This document shows, piece by piece, positions 1 through 8,866 of a stretch of 64,000 bases of DNA. Numbering within the stretch: the stretch's first letter is position 1; each line of letters opens with the position of its first letter. The translations under genes and the position numbers were made by a program. A model generated the notes under the pieces. The model was not told where the DNA came from and ran no database searches. It saw only the letters and a list, made by a program, of their open reading frames with translations. Where the stretch lies: NCBI GenBank assembly GCA_937124545.1, contig CAKZKU010000155.1, positions 1 to 64,000 of the forward strand, in the 5' to 3' direction. Source of the stretch: an uncultured Microbacteriaceae bacterium (GTDB taxonomy: Bacteria > Actinomycetota > Actinomycetes > Actinomycetales > Microbacteriaceae).

Positions 1-216
1 TTCTCCGGAGTCGTGACACTCGGTGTCCAGGAGGGAGACCGCGTGGCGGAAGGCCAGACGGTGGCGACGATCGAAGCTATGAAAATGGAGGCTGGCATCA
101 GCGCCACGCGCGAAGGGATTGTTGCCAGGCTCGCCATTCCAACGACGCAGCAGGTTGAGGCTGGAGATTTGTTGATGGTGATTGAGTCCATGGCTCTCCC
201 AACCGAGTTAGATTAG
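1..216 (+). CDS. pyc: Pyruvate carboxylase, C-terminal biotin-carrier end (partial)
   Basis: The frame is open from the window's first base and ends in TAG. It encodes a biotinyl/lipoyl carrier domain with the biotin attachment motif EAMKMEA; the second K is the biotinylated lysine. The fold ends in a typical GDLL strand followed by a short tail. Such a domain closes pyruvate carboxylase and also the alpha subunit of acyl-CoA carboxylases. The wording around TTQQVEAGDLL resembles actinobacterial pyruvate carboxylase, which carboxylates pyruvate to oxaloacetate. The rest lies upstream of the window, so the choice between the two enzymes is an inference. Confidence 0.75.
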   Translation, partial: FSGVVTLGVQEGDRVAEGQTVATIEAMKMEAGISATREGIVARLAIPTTQQVEAGDLLMVIESMALPTELD

Positions 217-240
217 GCTGGGAGCCCGTCTCAAGAAAGT

Positions 241-1404
241 GTGTCGATGAACAAGAAGGCCTCCCGCCCATCAAAAGGCGATACCGCAGCCGCGGAGGAA
301 CACGGAGAGCTCTCCGACGACTCGGTAGACCCGACTTCTGTTCCGACCGAATCCGCCGACACTATTTCATTGCCGCCAGCGGAGTCTGAGATGCCCGGCG
401 ACGAAGAGGCCTCCACCGATGACCTGTATTTTCGTCGCGCGGAGCAGCGCGGATCTTCGCCCGAGCCCGCGGCGATGCTCACCGATGACCGACTGATTGA
501 GACGAGCGGGCGCTACCGGGAGGTTCCCGAAGGGTTCTGGCAACGGCTGATCTACGAAGCGTCTTTTCATGTCGTTAACTTTGGCGACTCGCGCGCTGCT
601 CGAGCACGTAAAGAGAAGGACGCTCGTATTTCCGCGTCTTTTGAGGCCGGCGCCAAGTTTGTCCCCGTTCTCACGCGGAAGGGAGGCGTCGGGAAAACAA
701 CGGTGACTACTTTGCTGGGAATGGCGATGGCTTCGGTTCGCGAGGATCGGGTTCTGGCCGTTGATGCAAACCCCGACCGTGGAACCCTGGCCGAGCGCGT
801 ACCCAGAGGGTCCGGGGCAACGGTGCGTGACGTCGTCAAGTTGTCCGCCGGTATTGGTTCGTTCACAGACTTTGCCGAGCTTGTCTCCCGCGACAAGACT
901 CGCCTTCACGTACTCGCCTCGGACACCGACCCAATGCTGTCCGAAGCATTTGATGAGGATGATTACAACGTGGTTGCAGACCAGGCCGCACGCTTTTACT
1001 CGGTTGTGCTCACGGACTGCGGAACGGGTGTGGTGCACTCAGTGATGCGCCCAACCCTTGAGCGCGCCAACGGTTTGGTTGTAGTGTCCGGCGGCAGCGT
1101 CGATGAGGCCCGACTCGCGTCCGAGACGCTCACCTGGCTCGACTCGAACGGATACGGGGAGTTGGTGAAAAATTCCATCGTCGCCCTCAACACGGCGACC
1201 CAGGGAACCAACGTCGTCAAACTTGATGAAATTGAAGACCACTTCGCGTCCCGTGTGCGCGGCGTCGTGAAGATTCCCTACGACCCCTTCCTCGCCGCTG
1301 GCTCGCTCGTCGACTGGAACAGGCTCAGCCCGTACACGAGGGAGGCTGCTCGTGACCTCGCCGCCCTGGTTGTCGAGGGCATGAGAGAGCGTATTTCGCA
1401 GTAA
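241..1404 (+). CDS. ParA/MinD-family ATPase with acidic N-terminal region
   Basis: This 387-residue protein has a deviant Walker A motif, KGGVGKTT, near residue 145, followed by a VDANPD segment as in MinD/ParA proteins. The first ~80 residues are Ser/Glu/Asp-rich and probably disordered. ATPases of this family bind membranes or DNA as ATP-dependent dimers; here the partner is unknown. It does not look like the ParA of the chromosome-segregation parAB pair, because no parB follows. GTG at 241 is taken as the start, with an in-frame ATG at 247. Its TAA overlaps the ATG of the deformylase gene by one base, so the two are probably co-translated. Confidence 0.8.
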   Translation: MSMNKKASRPSKGDTAAAEEHGELSDDSVDPTSVPTESADTISLPPAESEMPGDEEASTDDLYFRRAEQRGSSPEPAAMLTDDRLIETSGRYREVPEGFWQRLIYEASFHVVNFGDSRAARARKEKDARISASFEAGAKFVPVLTRKGGVGKTTVTTLLGMAMASVREDRVLAVDANPDRGTLAERVPRGSGATVRDVVKLSAGIGSFTDFAELVSRDKTRLHVLASDTDPMLSEAFDEDDYNVVADQAARFYSVVLTDCGTGVVHSVMRPTLERANGLVVVSGGSVDEARLASETLTWLDSNGYGELVKNSIVALNTATQGTNVVKLDEIEDHFASRVRGVVKIPYDPFLAAGSLVDWNRLSPYTREAARDLAALVVEGMRERISQ

Positions 1405-1898
1405 TGGCGGTCAGAGAGATCCGGTTGTTCGGCGACCCGATTCTCAAATCGGCGACCGACGCTGTGGATGCTCGTTCGGAGCGCGCTTCGGATCTCGTCG
1501 CAGATTTGTTGGATACTGTCGCCCTGCCCGGGCGTGCCGGTGTTGCCGCGAACCAAATTGGAGTGGGTTTCTCTGCTTTTAGCTACAACATCGATGGGGA
1601 TGTCGGATACATCATCAACCCGAGTGATCTCGAGGTGTGGGGCGAGGAAGAAGATGTGTCGGAGGGTTGCCTCTCGGTTCCCGGGTTGACGTTCCCTCGG
1701 CGCCGTTTCACTCACGCGCGGGTAACCGGCGACACTCTTGAGGGTGAGCGAGTTGTTCTGGCGGGCGAGGGGCTAATGGCCCAGGCTCTTCAACATGAGA
1801 TGGACCACCTGAAAGGTGTCCTGTATTTCGAGGGGCTTGCGCCCGAATTCAAGAGGGAAGCGTTGAGAGCTATCCGCGAATCCGAATGGTTTTCCTAG
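1404..1898 (+). CDS. def: Peptide deformylase
   Basis: The 164-residue product carries the three deformylase signatures. Motif 1 is G-x-A-A-N-Q (GVAANQIG), motif 2 is EGCLSVPG, whose Cys is a metal ligand, and motif 3 is QHEMDH with the two His ligands and catalytic Glu. The enzyme removes the formyl group from the N-terminal Met of new proteins in the cytoplasm. The start overlaps the stop of the ParA-like gene. The stop TAG shares the tetranucleotide CTAG with the stop of the convergent acyl-CoA ligase. Length is normal for a short actinobacterial Def. Confidence 0.93.
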   Translation: MAVREIRLFGDPILKSATDAVDARSERASDLVADLLDTVALPGRAGVAANQIGVGFSAFSYNIDGDVGYIINPSDLEVWGEEEDVSEGCLSVPGLTFPRRRFTHARVTGDTLEGERVVLAGEGLMAQALQHEMDHLKGVLYFEGLAPEFKREALRAIRESEWFS

Positions 1899-3724
1899 GA
1901 GTTCACTGAGATCCCCTGTGTTTCCGTCGGGTCTGAATACAGTGCCACCATCTCGGCATCAAAGTCCCGCAGAATTTCTGCTCGCTTGATGCTCATCTTG
2001 GGCGTCAGGTGGCCTGATGCCTCGGTGAATTCCGTCGGCAGGATGACAAACTTGCGAATGGACTCCGCCCGGGAAACCCGGCTATTCGCGCCATCAATCG
2101 CGCGCTGAACTTCGGCGCGGACTAATGCGTGTCCGCACGCTTGCTCGAGCGTGAGTTTTTCGGTTACACCGTTGTTAGCCAGCCAGGTGGGGAGCATTTC
2201 TGGGTCCAATGTCACGAGTGCTGCGATGAACGGTTTGTTGTCACCCACAACAACCACTTGCCCGACGAGCGGGTTGGCGCGGATGGGATCCTCGAGATAG
2301 TTGGGCGCTACGTTTTTCCCACCCGCGGTGACAATGATTTCCTTTTTACGACCGGTGATGCTGAGGTATCCGTCGTCGTCAATGGAGCCGATATCGCCGG
2401 TTCGGAACCAACCATCCTCGGTGAAAGCGGCTTTGGTTGCCTCCGGATTATTCCAATATCCGTCGAACACGTTGATCCCTTTGACCTGGACCTCTCCGTC
2501 GTCATCGGTGCGAATAGCGACACCGGGGAGTGGTGGGCCGCAGGTGCCAATCTTGAATTTGGTCACGAGGTTCTCGGTGGCGGGGGCTGTCGTTTCGGTC
2601 AGGCCGTAGCCCTCGAGAATTTTGATTCCGAGGGTTCGGTAAAAGTGACCCAGACGGGTGCTCAGGGGAGCGGATCCGGAGACCGCATACGCAACGTTGC
2701 CGCCCATTGCTTTCTTCAGCTTGGAGTACACAAGAGCGTCAAAAACACGGAACTTGAGTTTCAGGGCAAGGGGAACAACACCCGTGTCCAAAGCCTGCGA
2801 ATACTCAATCGCAGTGTCTGCGGCGAGCCGGAAAATTTTCCCTTTCCCGCCGGCCTCGGCTTTTTGTTCCGCGGAGTTGTAGACCTTTTCAAAGACGCGA
2901 GGCACTGCCAACAGGAAGGTTGGCTTGAAAGACCCTAGCGAGGGGAGCAGTTGAGAGGTGTCAGCTTGGTGCCCAATTCGGGTTCCGGTATGAATGGCCA
3001 TCACTGAGATGAAGCGAGCAAAAATGTGCGCCGTTGTGATGAACAGCAGGGAGGTGGATCCCGGCCCAACGACTTCCTTCATCGCAACCGCTGAGTTACG
3101 AATAAGTTCCACAAAATTGGAATGCGTCAACATGCAGCCTTTGGGCTGACCTGTAGACCCTGAAGTGTAAATCAGCGTGGCAAGGTCAGAACCCTTCGCA
3201 GTGGAGCGCCTTTTTTCAAGTTCCTGGTCCGTGACGGACGAACCACTGGCTGCAAGCTTGTCGAGGTCACCAAGATGCATTTGCCAGACCTGTGTGACGT
3301 GGGGAACGTCTCCGGCGATTTCGTCAAAGCGCTGGAAATGTTCAGCATTTTCCACGATGAGCGCCACCGCCCCGGAATCCTCCAGGGTGTAGTGAACTTG
3401 GCTGGGTGACGAGGTTTCATAGATCGGCACCATTACGGCTCCCGCGAACCAGAGACCAAAGTCGACAAGGGTCCATTCGTAGCGGGTTTTGCACATGAAA
3501 CCGACTTTGTCGCCAGCCTTGATCCCGGCCTGCATAAAGCCCTTGGCCAGTGCGACAACCTCCGAATGAAATTCCTGCGTGGTCATGTCCCGCCACCCGC
3601 CGTTATCCAGAGGGAGCGCGAAGAGAACCCCCTGGGGGTCTTGGGCCACCCGGTCAACTAAGAGTTGGGAGGCATTCGCTGTCGGGTCGGGGGCGACCAC
3701 CGCCAGGGTTTCGAACTCTTTCAT
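1895..3724 (-). CDS. fadD15: Long-chain fatty-acid-CoA ligase (AMP-forming)
   Basis: The 609-residue ANL-superfamily enzyme has the AMP-binding motif YTSGSTGQPKG around residue 190, a GYGLTE motif, and the GRKKEIIVTAGGKN hinge region. Such enzymes activate fatty acids to acyl-AMP and then acyl-CoA. Length and motif spelling fit the FadD15-like long-chain ligases found in actinobacteria near aroG and a PlsC-type acyltransferase. ATG at 3724 is preceded by a strong AAAGGAG ribosome site. It is transcribed divergently from the glucokinase gene and convergently with def, with which it shares its stop tetranucleotide. Confidence 0.88.
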   Translation of the reverse strand: MKEFETLAVVAPDPTANASQLLVDRVAQDPQGVLFALPLDNGGWRDMTTQEFHSEVVALAKGFMQAGIKAGDKVGFMCKTRYEWTLVDFGLWFAGAVMVPIYETSSPSQVHYTLEDSGAVALIVENAEHFQRFDEIAGDVPHVTQVWQMHLGDLDKLAASGSSVTDQELEKRRSTAKGSDLATLIYTSGSTGQPKGCMLTHSNFVELIRNSAVAMKEVVGPGSTSLLFITTAHIFARFISVMAIHTGTRIGHQADTSQLLPSLGSFKPTFLLAVPRVFEKVYNSAEQKAEAGGKGKIFRLAADTAIEYSQALDTGVVPLALKLKFRVFDALVYSKLKKAMGGNVAYAVSGSAPLSTRLGHFYRTLGIKILEGYGLTETTAPATENLVTKFKIGTCGPPLPGVAIRTDDDGEVQVKGINVFDGYWNNPEATKAAFTEDGWFRTGDIGSIDDDGYLSITGRKKEIIVTAGGKNVAPNYLEDPIRANPLVGQVVVVGDNKPFIAALVTLDPEMLPTWLANNGVTEKLTLEQACGHALVRAEVQRAIDGANSRVSRAESIRKFVILPTEFTEASGHLTPKMSIKRAEILRDFDAEMVALYSDPTETQGISVNS

Positions 3725-3817
3725 GGCAACTCCTTTGGTACCTCGAAAAGATTTCCCTCACTCTACGGGTTGATGCGATGGTGCAGGAGGGCTTTCCCCC
3801 GAGGGGAACGCCTAAGC

Positions 3818-4732
3818 TTGTCCGTTGTGGATACGCTCGGAATCGACATTGGCGGCACCAAAATTGCGGTTGCCCGTGTGTCGGGGGAGGGGCAGGTTCT
3901 CACCTCGGTGAGTGCCCCGACGCCTGCCGATGATCCCGCCGCCCTGCTGCAGGTCGTCGCCGATCTGGTGGCAAACCTGACCGCACCTGACGTGGCTCCT
4001 ACAGTGGGTGTGGCCTGTGCGGCCTTCATGAATGAAACCCGTGACCGGGTGTATCTGGCGCCAAATATTGCGTGGAAGGACTACCCGCTTCTTGACGAGT
4101 TGGAGGCGGTTCTCGAGCGCCCGGTCGTCATTGAAAACGACGCGAATGCAGCAGGTGTTGCCGAGTTTGAGCACGGCGCCGGCCGAGGAGCGCGCTCGAT
4201 GGTGATGCTGACGATCGGAACAGGTGTTGGCGGTGCCGTTATCTCTGAGGGCATCCTCCTGACCGGCGGATTTGGTGTTGGCGCCGAGCTGGGACACGTC
4301 ATCGTGGAACCCAATGGAAGATTGTGTGGATGTGGGTCGCAGGGGTGCTTGGAGCAATACGCTTCTGGAACAGCACTCGTCCGGGAGGCAGCGCAGTTGC
4401 TCGGCCGCCCCGTCGAGCCAGACGAACTGCGCGAACTCTTGGCGAGTGGAGCCCCTCAAGCACGGGAAGCGCTGGTGTCCGTTGCCCGTCACATCGGTCG
4501 TGCTTTGGTGACGCTGGTGGCGGTGCTGGACCCGGATGTGATCGTTCTGGGGGGAGGGGTATCCGACGCGGGTGCAGCCCTCATTACACCTCTTCATGAG
4601 GAGTTTGCGCGCCACTACGGGCCGTACTCCGAGCGTCCTGTGCCCCGCATTGTGACTGCCTCGATGGGGAACACCGCGGGCGTTGTAGGGGCGGCAACGC
4701 TAGCGCGATTGACCCAGGGTGAGGCAAGCTAA
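3818..4732 (+). CDS. glk: ROK-family glucokinase
   Basis: The protein begins with the ATP-binding phosphate-1 motif DIGGTKI. It has the ROK zinc motif C-G-C-x5-C (CGCGSQGCLEQ) near residue 170, plus END and GTGVGG nucleotide/sugar elements. ROK kinases of this type phosphorylate glucose with ATP. The start is uncertain. TTG at 3818 lies 11 bases after GAGGGG, while GTG at 3827 gives the more usual short lead before DIGGTK; an in-frame ATG at 3773 adds residues with no resemblance to the family. The product is about 300 residues, normal for the family. The acyltransferase gene follows immediately. Confidence 0.85.
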   Translation: MSVVDTLGIDIGGTKIAVARVSGEGQVLTSVSAPTPADDPAALLQVVADLVANLTAPDVAPTVGVACAAFMNETRDRVYLAPNIAWKDYPLLDELEAVLERPVVIENDANAAGVAEFEHGAGRGARSMVMLTIGTGVGGAVISEGILLTGGFGVGAELGHVIVEPNGRLCGCGSQGCLEQYASGTALVREAAQLLGRPVEPDELRELLASGAPQAREALVSVARHIGRALVTLVAVLDPDVIVLGGGVSDAGAALITPLHEEFARHYGPYSERPVPRIVTASMGNTAGVVGAATLARLTQGEAS

Positions 4733-4736
4733 GGCC

Positions 4737-5441
4737 GTGAACATTTTCTACTGGCTGATGAAGCATTGGGTCATTGGGCCGTTGCTCACGACGGTTTTTC
4801 GGCCCTGGGTGACGGGTTTGGAAAACATTCCGCGGACTGGGCCGGTGATTATTGTGTGCAACCACCTTTCTTTCGTGGATTCGGTCTTCCTCCCTATGGT
4901 GATTGATCGGCAGATGGCATTTCTGGCCAAGAGCGACTACTTCACTGGCAAGGGAATCAAGGGCTGGGCGGTTCGGTTCTTTATGACCTCCTCGGGTCAA
5001 TTGCCGATCGACCGCTCCGGCGGGAAAGCTTCCGAGGCTTCGCTCAACGCCGGGCTCGCCATTTTGGCGGAGGGTAAAGTTTTGGCCATCTATCCCGAAG
5101 GTACGAGGTCGCCGGATGGTCGCCTCTATCGCGGTCGCACAGGGGTGGCTCGCATGGTTCTGGAAGCCGGTGTGCCGGTCATCCCCACCGCGGTGGTGGA
5201 TACCGACAAGGTGATGCCGCTGGGGTCAAAGCTCCCCAAAGTCCATCGGGTTGGCGTTGTGATTGGAAAACCACTCGATTTTTCTCGCTTCCACGGCATG
5301 GAAAGCGATCGATTTGTCCTCCGGTCGATCACCGATGAGATCATTCACGAGATGCATGCGCTGGGAGCCCAGGAATACGTCGATGTGTACGCATCCACCA
5401 TTCGTAACCCCGCTCGAGCCACAGCTTCTCGGGTAGGCTAA
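4737..5441 (+). CDS. plsC: 1-acyl-sn-glycerol-3-phosphate acyltransferase (PlsC-like)
   Basis: The 234-residue protein carries acyltransferase motif I, NHLSFVD (the NHx4D catalytic pair), and motif III, YPEGTRS, which binds the glycerol phosphate. It should acylate lysophosphatidic acid or a related acceptor at the membrane. GTG at 4737 is preferred because AGGGTGAGG precedes it at a workable distance; an in-frame GTG at 4719 would overlap the glucokinase end. An acyltransferase, an acyl-CoA ligase and aroG also sit near one another in mycobacteria, so the context is ancestral. The exact acceptor cannot be told from sequence. Confidence 0.85.
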   Translation: MNIFYWLMKHWVIGPLLTTVFRPWVTGLENIPRTGPVIIVCNHLSFVDSVFLPMVIDRQMAFLAKSDYFTGKGIKGWAVRFFMTSSGQLPIDRSGGKASEASLNAGLAILAEGKVLAIYPEGTRSPDGRLYRGRTGVARMVLEAGVPVIPTAVVDTDKVMPLGSKLPKVHRVGVVIGKPLDFSRFHGMESDRFVLRSITDEIIHEMHALGAQEYVDVYASTIRNPARATASRVG

Positions 5442-5477
5442 GCCCCCTGGCCCAGACCGTAAAGGACAACTTTTTTC

Positions 5478-6848
5478 GTGGTGGAATCAACTGAACAAGC
5501 GGTTGCCGCTGACCCCCACGTGGTTGCGGGCTTGGACCACTGGCGCTCCCTCGAAGCCCACCAACAACCGCCTTGGCCGGATGCCCAACACGCGGCATCG
5601 GTTTCTGCGGAGCTTGGGGAAGTGCCCCCACTGGTGTTTGCCGGCGAAGTTGATATTTTGCGTGACCGATTAGCGCGCGCTGCGCGTGGAGATGCTTTCT
5701 TGCTTCAAGGTGGTGATTGCGCAGAGACTTTTGCCGGTGCAACCGCTGAAGCGATTCGAAACCGCGTCAAAACCATCCTTCAAATGGCGGTGGTCTTGAC
5801 GTATGGCGCATCGATGCCGGTGATCAAAATGGGCCGGATGGCGGGCCAGTTTGCCAAACCACGCTCCAGTGATTACGAGACGCGTGAGGGAGTAACGCTC
5901 CCTGCCTACCGGGGCGACATTGTGAACGGTTTTGATTTCACTGAGGGGTCCCGCACCCCCGACCCTTCCCGCATGTTGCAGGGGTACCACACGGCGGCTT
6001 CCACGTTGAACCTGATTAGGGCGTTCACGCAGGGAGGCTTCGCCGATCTTCGTATGGTGCACAGCTGGAACCGGGGATTTGCGGAGAATCCCGCCAACGC
6101 GCGATACGAGGGTCTAGCTAAAGAAATCGACCGTGCCATTCGCTTCATGGAAGCGGCGGGGGCTGATTTCGAGGAGCTCAAGCGGGTGGAGTTTTATGCC
6201 AGCCACGAGGGGCTGCTCATGGACTACGAGCGCCCCCTTACTCGCATCGACTCCCGTACCGGAATGCCTTACGTAACATCCGGGCACTTCTTGTGGATTG
6301 GCGAGCGCACGCGTCAGCTTGACGGTGCCCACGTCGACTTCTTTTCGCGGGTTCGCAACCCTATCGGCGTGAAATTGGGCCCGACCACCGATGTCGCCTC
6401 GATGGAGGCTCTCATCGAGAAGCTCGACCCGCACCGTGAACCCGGGCGCCTCACCTTCATTACCCGCATGGGTGCCGACAAAATTCGCGATGCGTTGCCT
6501 CCTCTCCTGCAGGCGACAAAAGACCTTGAGGTCCAACCCCTCTGGGTGAGTGACCCGATGCACGGTAACGGGATGACCACCCAAACGGGGTACAAGACCC
6601 GGCGTTTTGATGACGTCGTGACCGAAGTGACCGGCTTCTTCGAAGCCCACCGCAGTGTGGGGACCCACCCGGGTGGTATCCATGTCGAACTGACCGGTGA
6701 CGACGTCACCGAGTGTTTGGGTGGCTCACAGCGGATCGACGAACTTGGCTTGGAAACACGCTACGAATCCCTCTGTGACCCGCGTCTCAACCACCAACAA
6801 TCTCTTGAGTTGGCGTTCCTTGTCGCGGAAGAGTTGGGTCGCCGCTAA
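5478..6848 (+). CDS. aroG: 3-deoxy-7-phosphoheptulonate synthase, class II
   Basis: This 456-residue protein is a plant/actinobacterial class II DAHP synthase, the first enzyme of the shikimate pathway (phosphoenolpyruvate + erythrose 4-phosphate). Diagnostic stretches are LLQGGDCAE near the N-terminus, with the metal-ligand Cys, then KPRSSDYETR, SHEGLLMDYERPLTR and WVSDPMHGNG near residue 355. GTG at 5478 follows AAAGGA by 11 bases. Its TAA overlaps the stop of the convergent kinase gene by four bases (CTAA). In mycobacteria this enzyme also pairs with chorismate mutase; no such partner is seen here. Confidence 0.95.
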   Translation: MVESTEQAVAADPHVVAGLDHWRSLEAHQQPPWPDAQHAASVSAELGEVPPLVFAGEVDILRDRLARAARGDAFLLQGGDCAETFAGATAEAIRNRVKTILQMAVVLTYGASMPVIKMGRMAGQFAKPRSSDYETREGVTLPAYRGDIVNGFDFTEGSRTPDPSRMLQGYHTAASTLNLIRAFTQGGFADLRMVHSWNRGFAENPANARYEGLAKEIDRAIRFMEAAGADFEELKRVEFYASHEGLLMDYERPLTRIDSRTGMPYVTSGHFLWIGERTRQLDGAHVDFFSRVRNPIGVKLGPTTDVASMEALIEKLDPHREPGRLTFITRMGADKIRDALPPLLQATKDLEVQPLWVSDPMHGNGMTTQTGYKTRRFDDVVTEVTGFFEAHRSVGTHPGGIHVELTGDDVTECLGGSQRIDELGLETRYESLCDPRLNHQQSLELAFLVAEELGRR

Positions 6849-8818
6849 ACGAAGCTGCGCAGGGTGATCGTGATCCCCTTCACGACCTCCTGACCTGCGC
6901 TCGGATCCATGCTCGTCACGCGAGCGAACGACCGTCCCCAATCGGACTCTGGGTACTCTGACCGCACCTCCACGTCGAATCCAAGCGCTTCGAGCGTTGC
7001 CTTTGCTTCGGCGATCGTCTCGTCGATCACATCGGGAATCATCACGAGCTCAGGGCCGCGGGAGACGACAAGGGTCACGGTGTCCCCGGGGGAAGCGGTC
7101 CGCTGATCGGCCCCGAGGATTTCGACGACAGAACCCTCGGCGATGGTGTCAGAAAAAGCCCCGTCACCGCCGACAACGCCGCTCAGTCCAACGGCCTCCA
7201 GTGCGGCTCGGGCGTCATCCACTGTCAACCCGGTCACCTCGGGCACTGCTCCGGCCGAAATCACGGCATCCACGGTGGTCCCAGCGAGAACCTCGGTACC
7301 CGGGTTAAGGGTCGCTCCCGCAGTATCGGTGAGCCTCAGGAGTCCTCCGGCGCCGACGGTGTCGCTAAATTCTTCCCGCGTGACTCCCAGCAGCAAATTC
7401 AACTCCTCCAGCAGTGCCCGGGCGCTCGTCACACTTTCCCCGGAGAGCGATGGCACGCTCACGGGGTTGGGCCCGAGAGACACAATTAACGTGACCTCCG
7501 ACCCCTTATCAACACTCTCGCCTGACGCAGGTGCGGTGCCCTTCACGGTTCCTTCGGGCAACACCAAATCGAATTCTTGGAGAGGAGTCACCGAGACAAT
7601 TAGCTCCGATGCGACCAGGGCGCTCGTGGCTTCGCTGATTGTGGTCCCGGCGACATCCGGGACAGTGGTGAGCGCACCGGGGCCGGTGAGCCACCACCAC
7701 GCGCCGGTTCCTCCTCCGCCGATCACAAGAATCAGGAAGAGCGCACTGATCCACGCCCAGCGAGGGCCACCTGAGGCTTTGCTCGGACGGGGAGGTTTTT
7801 GTGGCGGAATTTCCGCAGGTTCGTCCAACACTCCGATAGCTGCTGTTGGTGTGAGGCCCTCGAGTGCGGAGGCCTTGGGGTCTAGTACCTGCGTCTCTTC
7901 CAGGTCCTGTGGCGCGAGCCGCTGCGTCATGGCGATCGTGTTGTTGAGGGTCTGCGTCGGAGTGGGAGAGGAATCTTCCTGGAGTCCCTTGAGGGATCGC
8001 ACATGCTCGAGGACCGCTCTCGCGTGTGGTGGCCGGTCGTCGGGGGAGTGTTGGGTGCACCAGGTCACCAGCTCGTCCCACGCAGCGGGCACGCCGGGCT
8101 TCTTCGAGCTAGGAGCGGGGACGGTGTCGTGCGAGTGCTGGTAAGCCACCGTGATGGCTTGGTCACCCTGGTAGGGCTGTTCACCCGTGAGCATTTCAAA
8201 AATCATGATGCCAAGTGCGTAGATGTCGCTGCGAAGGTCTGCTTCACCCCGGGCAATCAGCTCAGGGGAGAGGTAGGCCACGGTGCCCAGTAGTGCCTGG
8301 GAGGTCGCGGTGTTATGGGTGGAGGCTCGGGCAAGCCCAAAGTCGGCAATCTTGATCCGGCCGTCATCCGCGAGCAGCACATTTTCTGGTTTGAGATCGC
8401 GGTGGACGATTCCCGCTGTGTGCGCAGCGTCGAGCCCGTGAAGCACTGCCGACACAATGTCCAGTGTTTGGGGCGCCGTCAGCGCCCCAAAGTCGTGGAG
8501 GAGTTCACGCAGAGTGATTCCCGGCAGATACTCCATCACGATGTACGTCAGAGCGCCCTCTTGTCCCTGGTCGAAGACATTGACGATGTTTGGGTGAGCA
8601 AGGCGGGCTGCTGACCGCGCCTCCTGAATAAACCTGCGGGTGAAGTCTTCATCTTCGGCCAGATGAGCGTGCATGACTTTGATCGCCACGGGGCGCTCGA
8701 GCCGTTGATCGAGGGCCTGATACACCGTGGCCATTCCACCGCGAGCAACCCTGGTTTCAATCAGATAGCGCTTTTCGACCAACCGACCGATCAGCGGGTC
8801 GGGTGTCGTGGCGTCCAT
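6845..8818 (-). CDS. Membrane Ser/Thr protein kinase with four PASTA repeats (PknL/PknB-type)
   Basis: The 657-residue protein has an N-terminal Hanks-type kinase domain with catalytic Lys47, HRD at 139-141 and DFG at 159-161. A linker rich in Pro/Thr/Gln follows, then one membrane helix at about 354-377 and four extracellular PASTA repeats from about 383 to the end. PASTA domains bind peptidoglycan fragments or lipid II, so this is a probable wall-sensing kinase. The position between aroG and an Rv2175c-type gene matches mycobacterial pknL, though M. tuberculosis PknL lacks PASTA repeats. The start ATG has no Shine-Dalgarno site but has TAGAAT seven bases upstream, suggesting a leaderless mRNA. 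Confidence 0.92.
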   Translation of the reverse strand: MDATTPDPLIGRLVEKRYLIETRVARGGMATVYQALDQRLERPVAIKVMHAHLAEDEDFTRRFIQEARSAARLAHPNIVNVFDQGQEGALTYIVMEYLPGITLRELLHDFGALTAPQTLDIVSAVLHGLDAAHTAGIVHRDLKPENVLLADDGRIKIADFGLARASTHNTATSQALLGTVAYLSPELIARGEADLRSDIYALGIMIFEMLTGEQPYQGDQAITVAYQHSHDTVPAPSSKKPGVPAAWDELVTWCTQHSPDDRPPHARAVLEHVRSLKGLQEDSSPTPTQTLNNTIAMTQRLAPQDLEETQVLDPKASALEGLTPTAAIGVLDEPAEIPPQKPPRPSKASGGPRWAWISALFLILVIGGGGTGAWWWLTGPGALTTVPDVAGTTISEATSALVASELIVSVTPLQEFDLVLPEGTVKGTAPASGESVDKGSEVTLIVSLGPNPVSVPSLSGESVTSARALLEELNLLLGVTREEFSDTVGAGGLLRLTDTAGATLNPGTEVLAGTTVDAVISAGAVPEVTGLTVDDARAALEAVGLSGVVGGDGAFSDTIAEGSVVEILGADQRTASPGDTVTLVVSRGPELVMIPDVIDETIAEAKATLEALGFDVEVRSEYPESDWGRSFARVTSMDPSAGQEVVKGITITLRSFV

Positions 8819-8825
8819 TCTTCGG

Positions 8826-8831
8826 ATTCTA
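8826..8831 (-). promoter_or_regulatory. Candidate -10 element for the PASTA kinase, leaderless
   Basis: On the minus strand TAGAAT ends seven bases before the kinase ATG at 8818, and no purine-rich ribosome site lies between. In actinobacteria this spacing places the transcript start on the start codon. No convincing -35 hexamer is visible. Confidence 0.4.
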
Positions 8832-8866
8832 CGCAGGGCGTAGCGCGCTAGCGGGTTGCCACTCCA

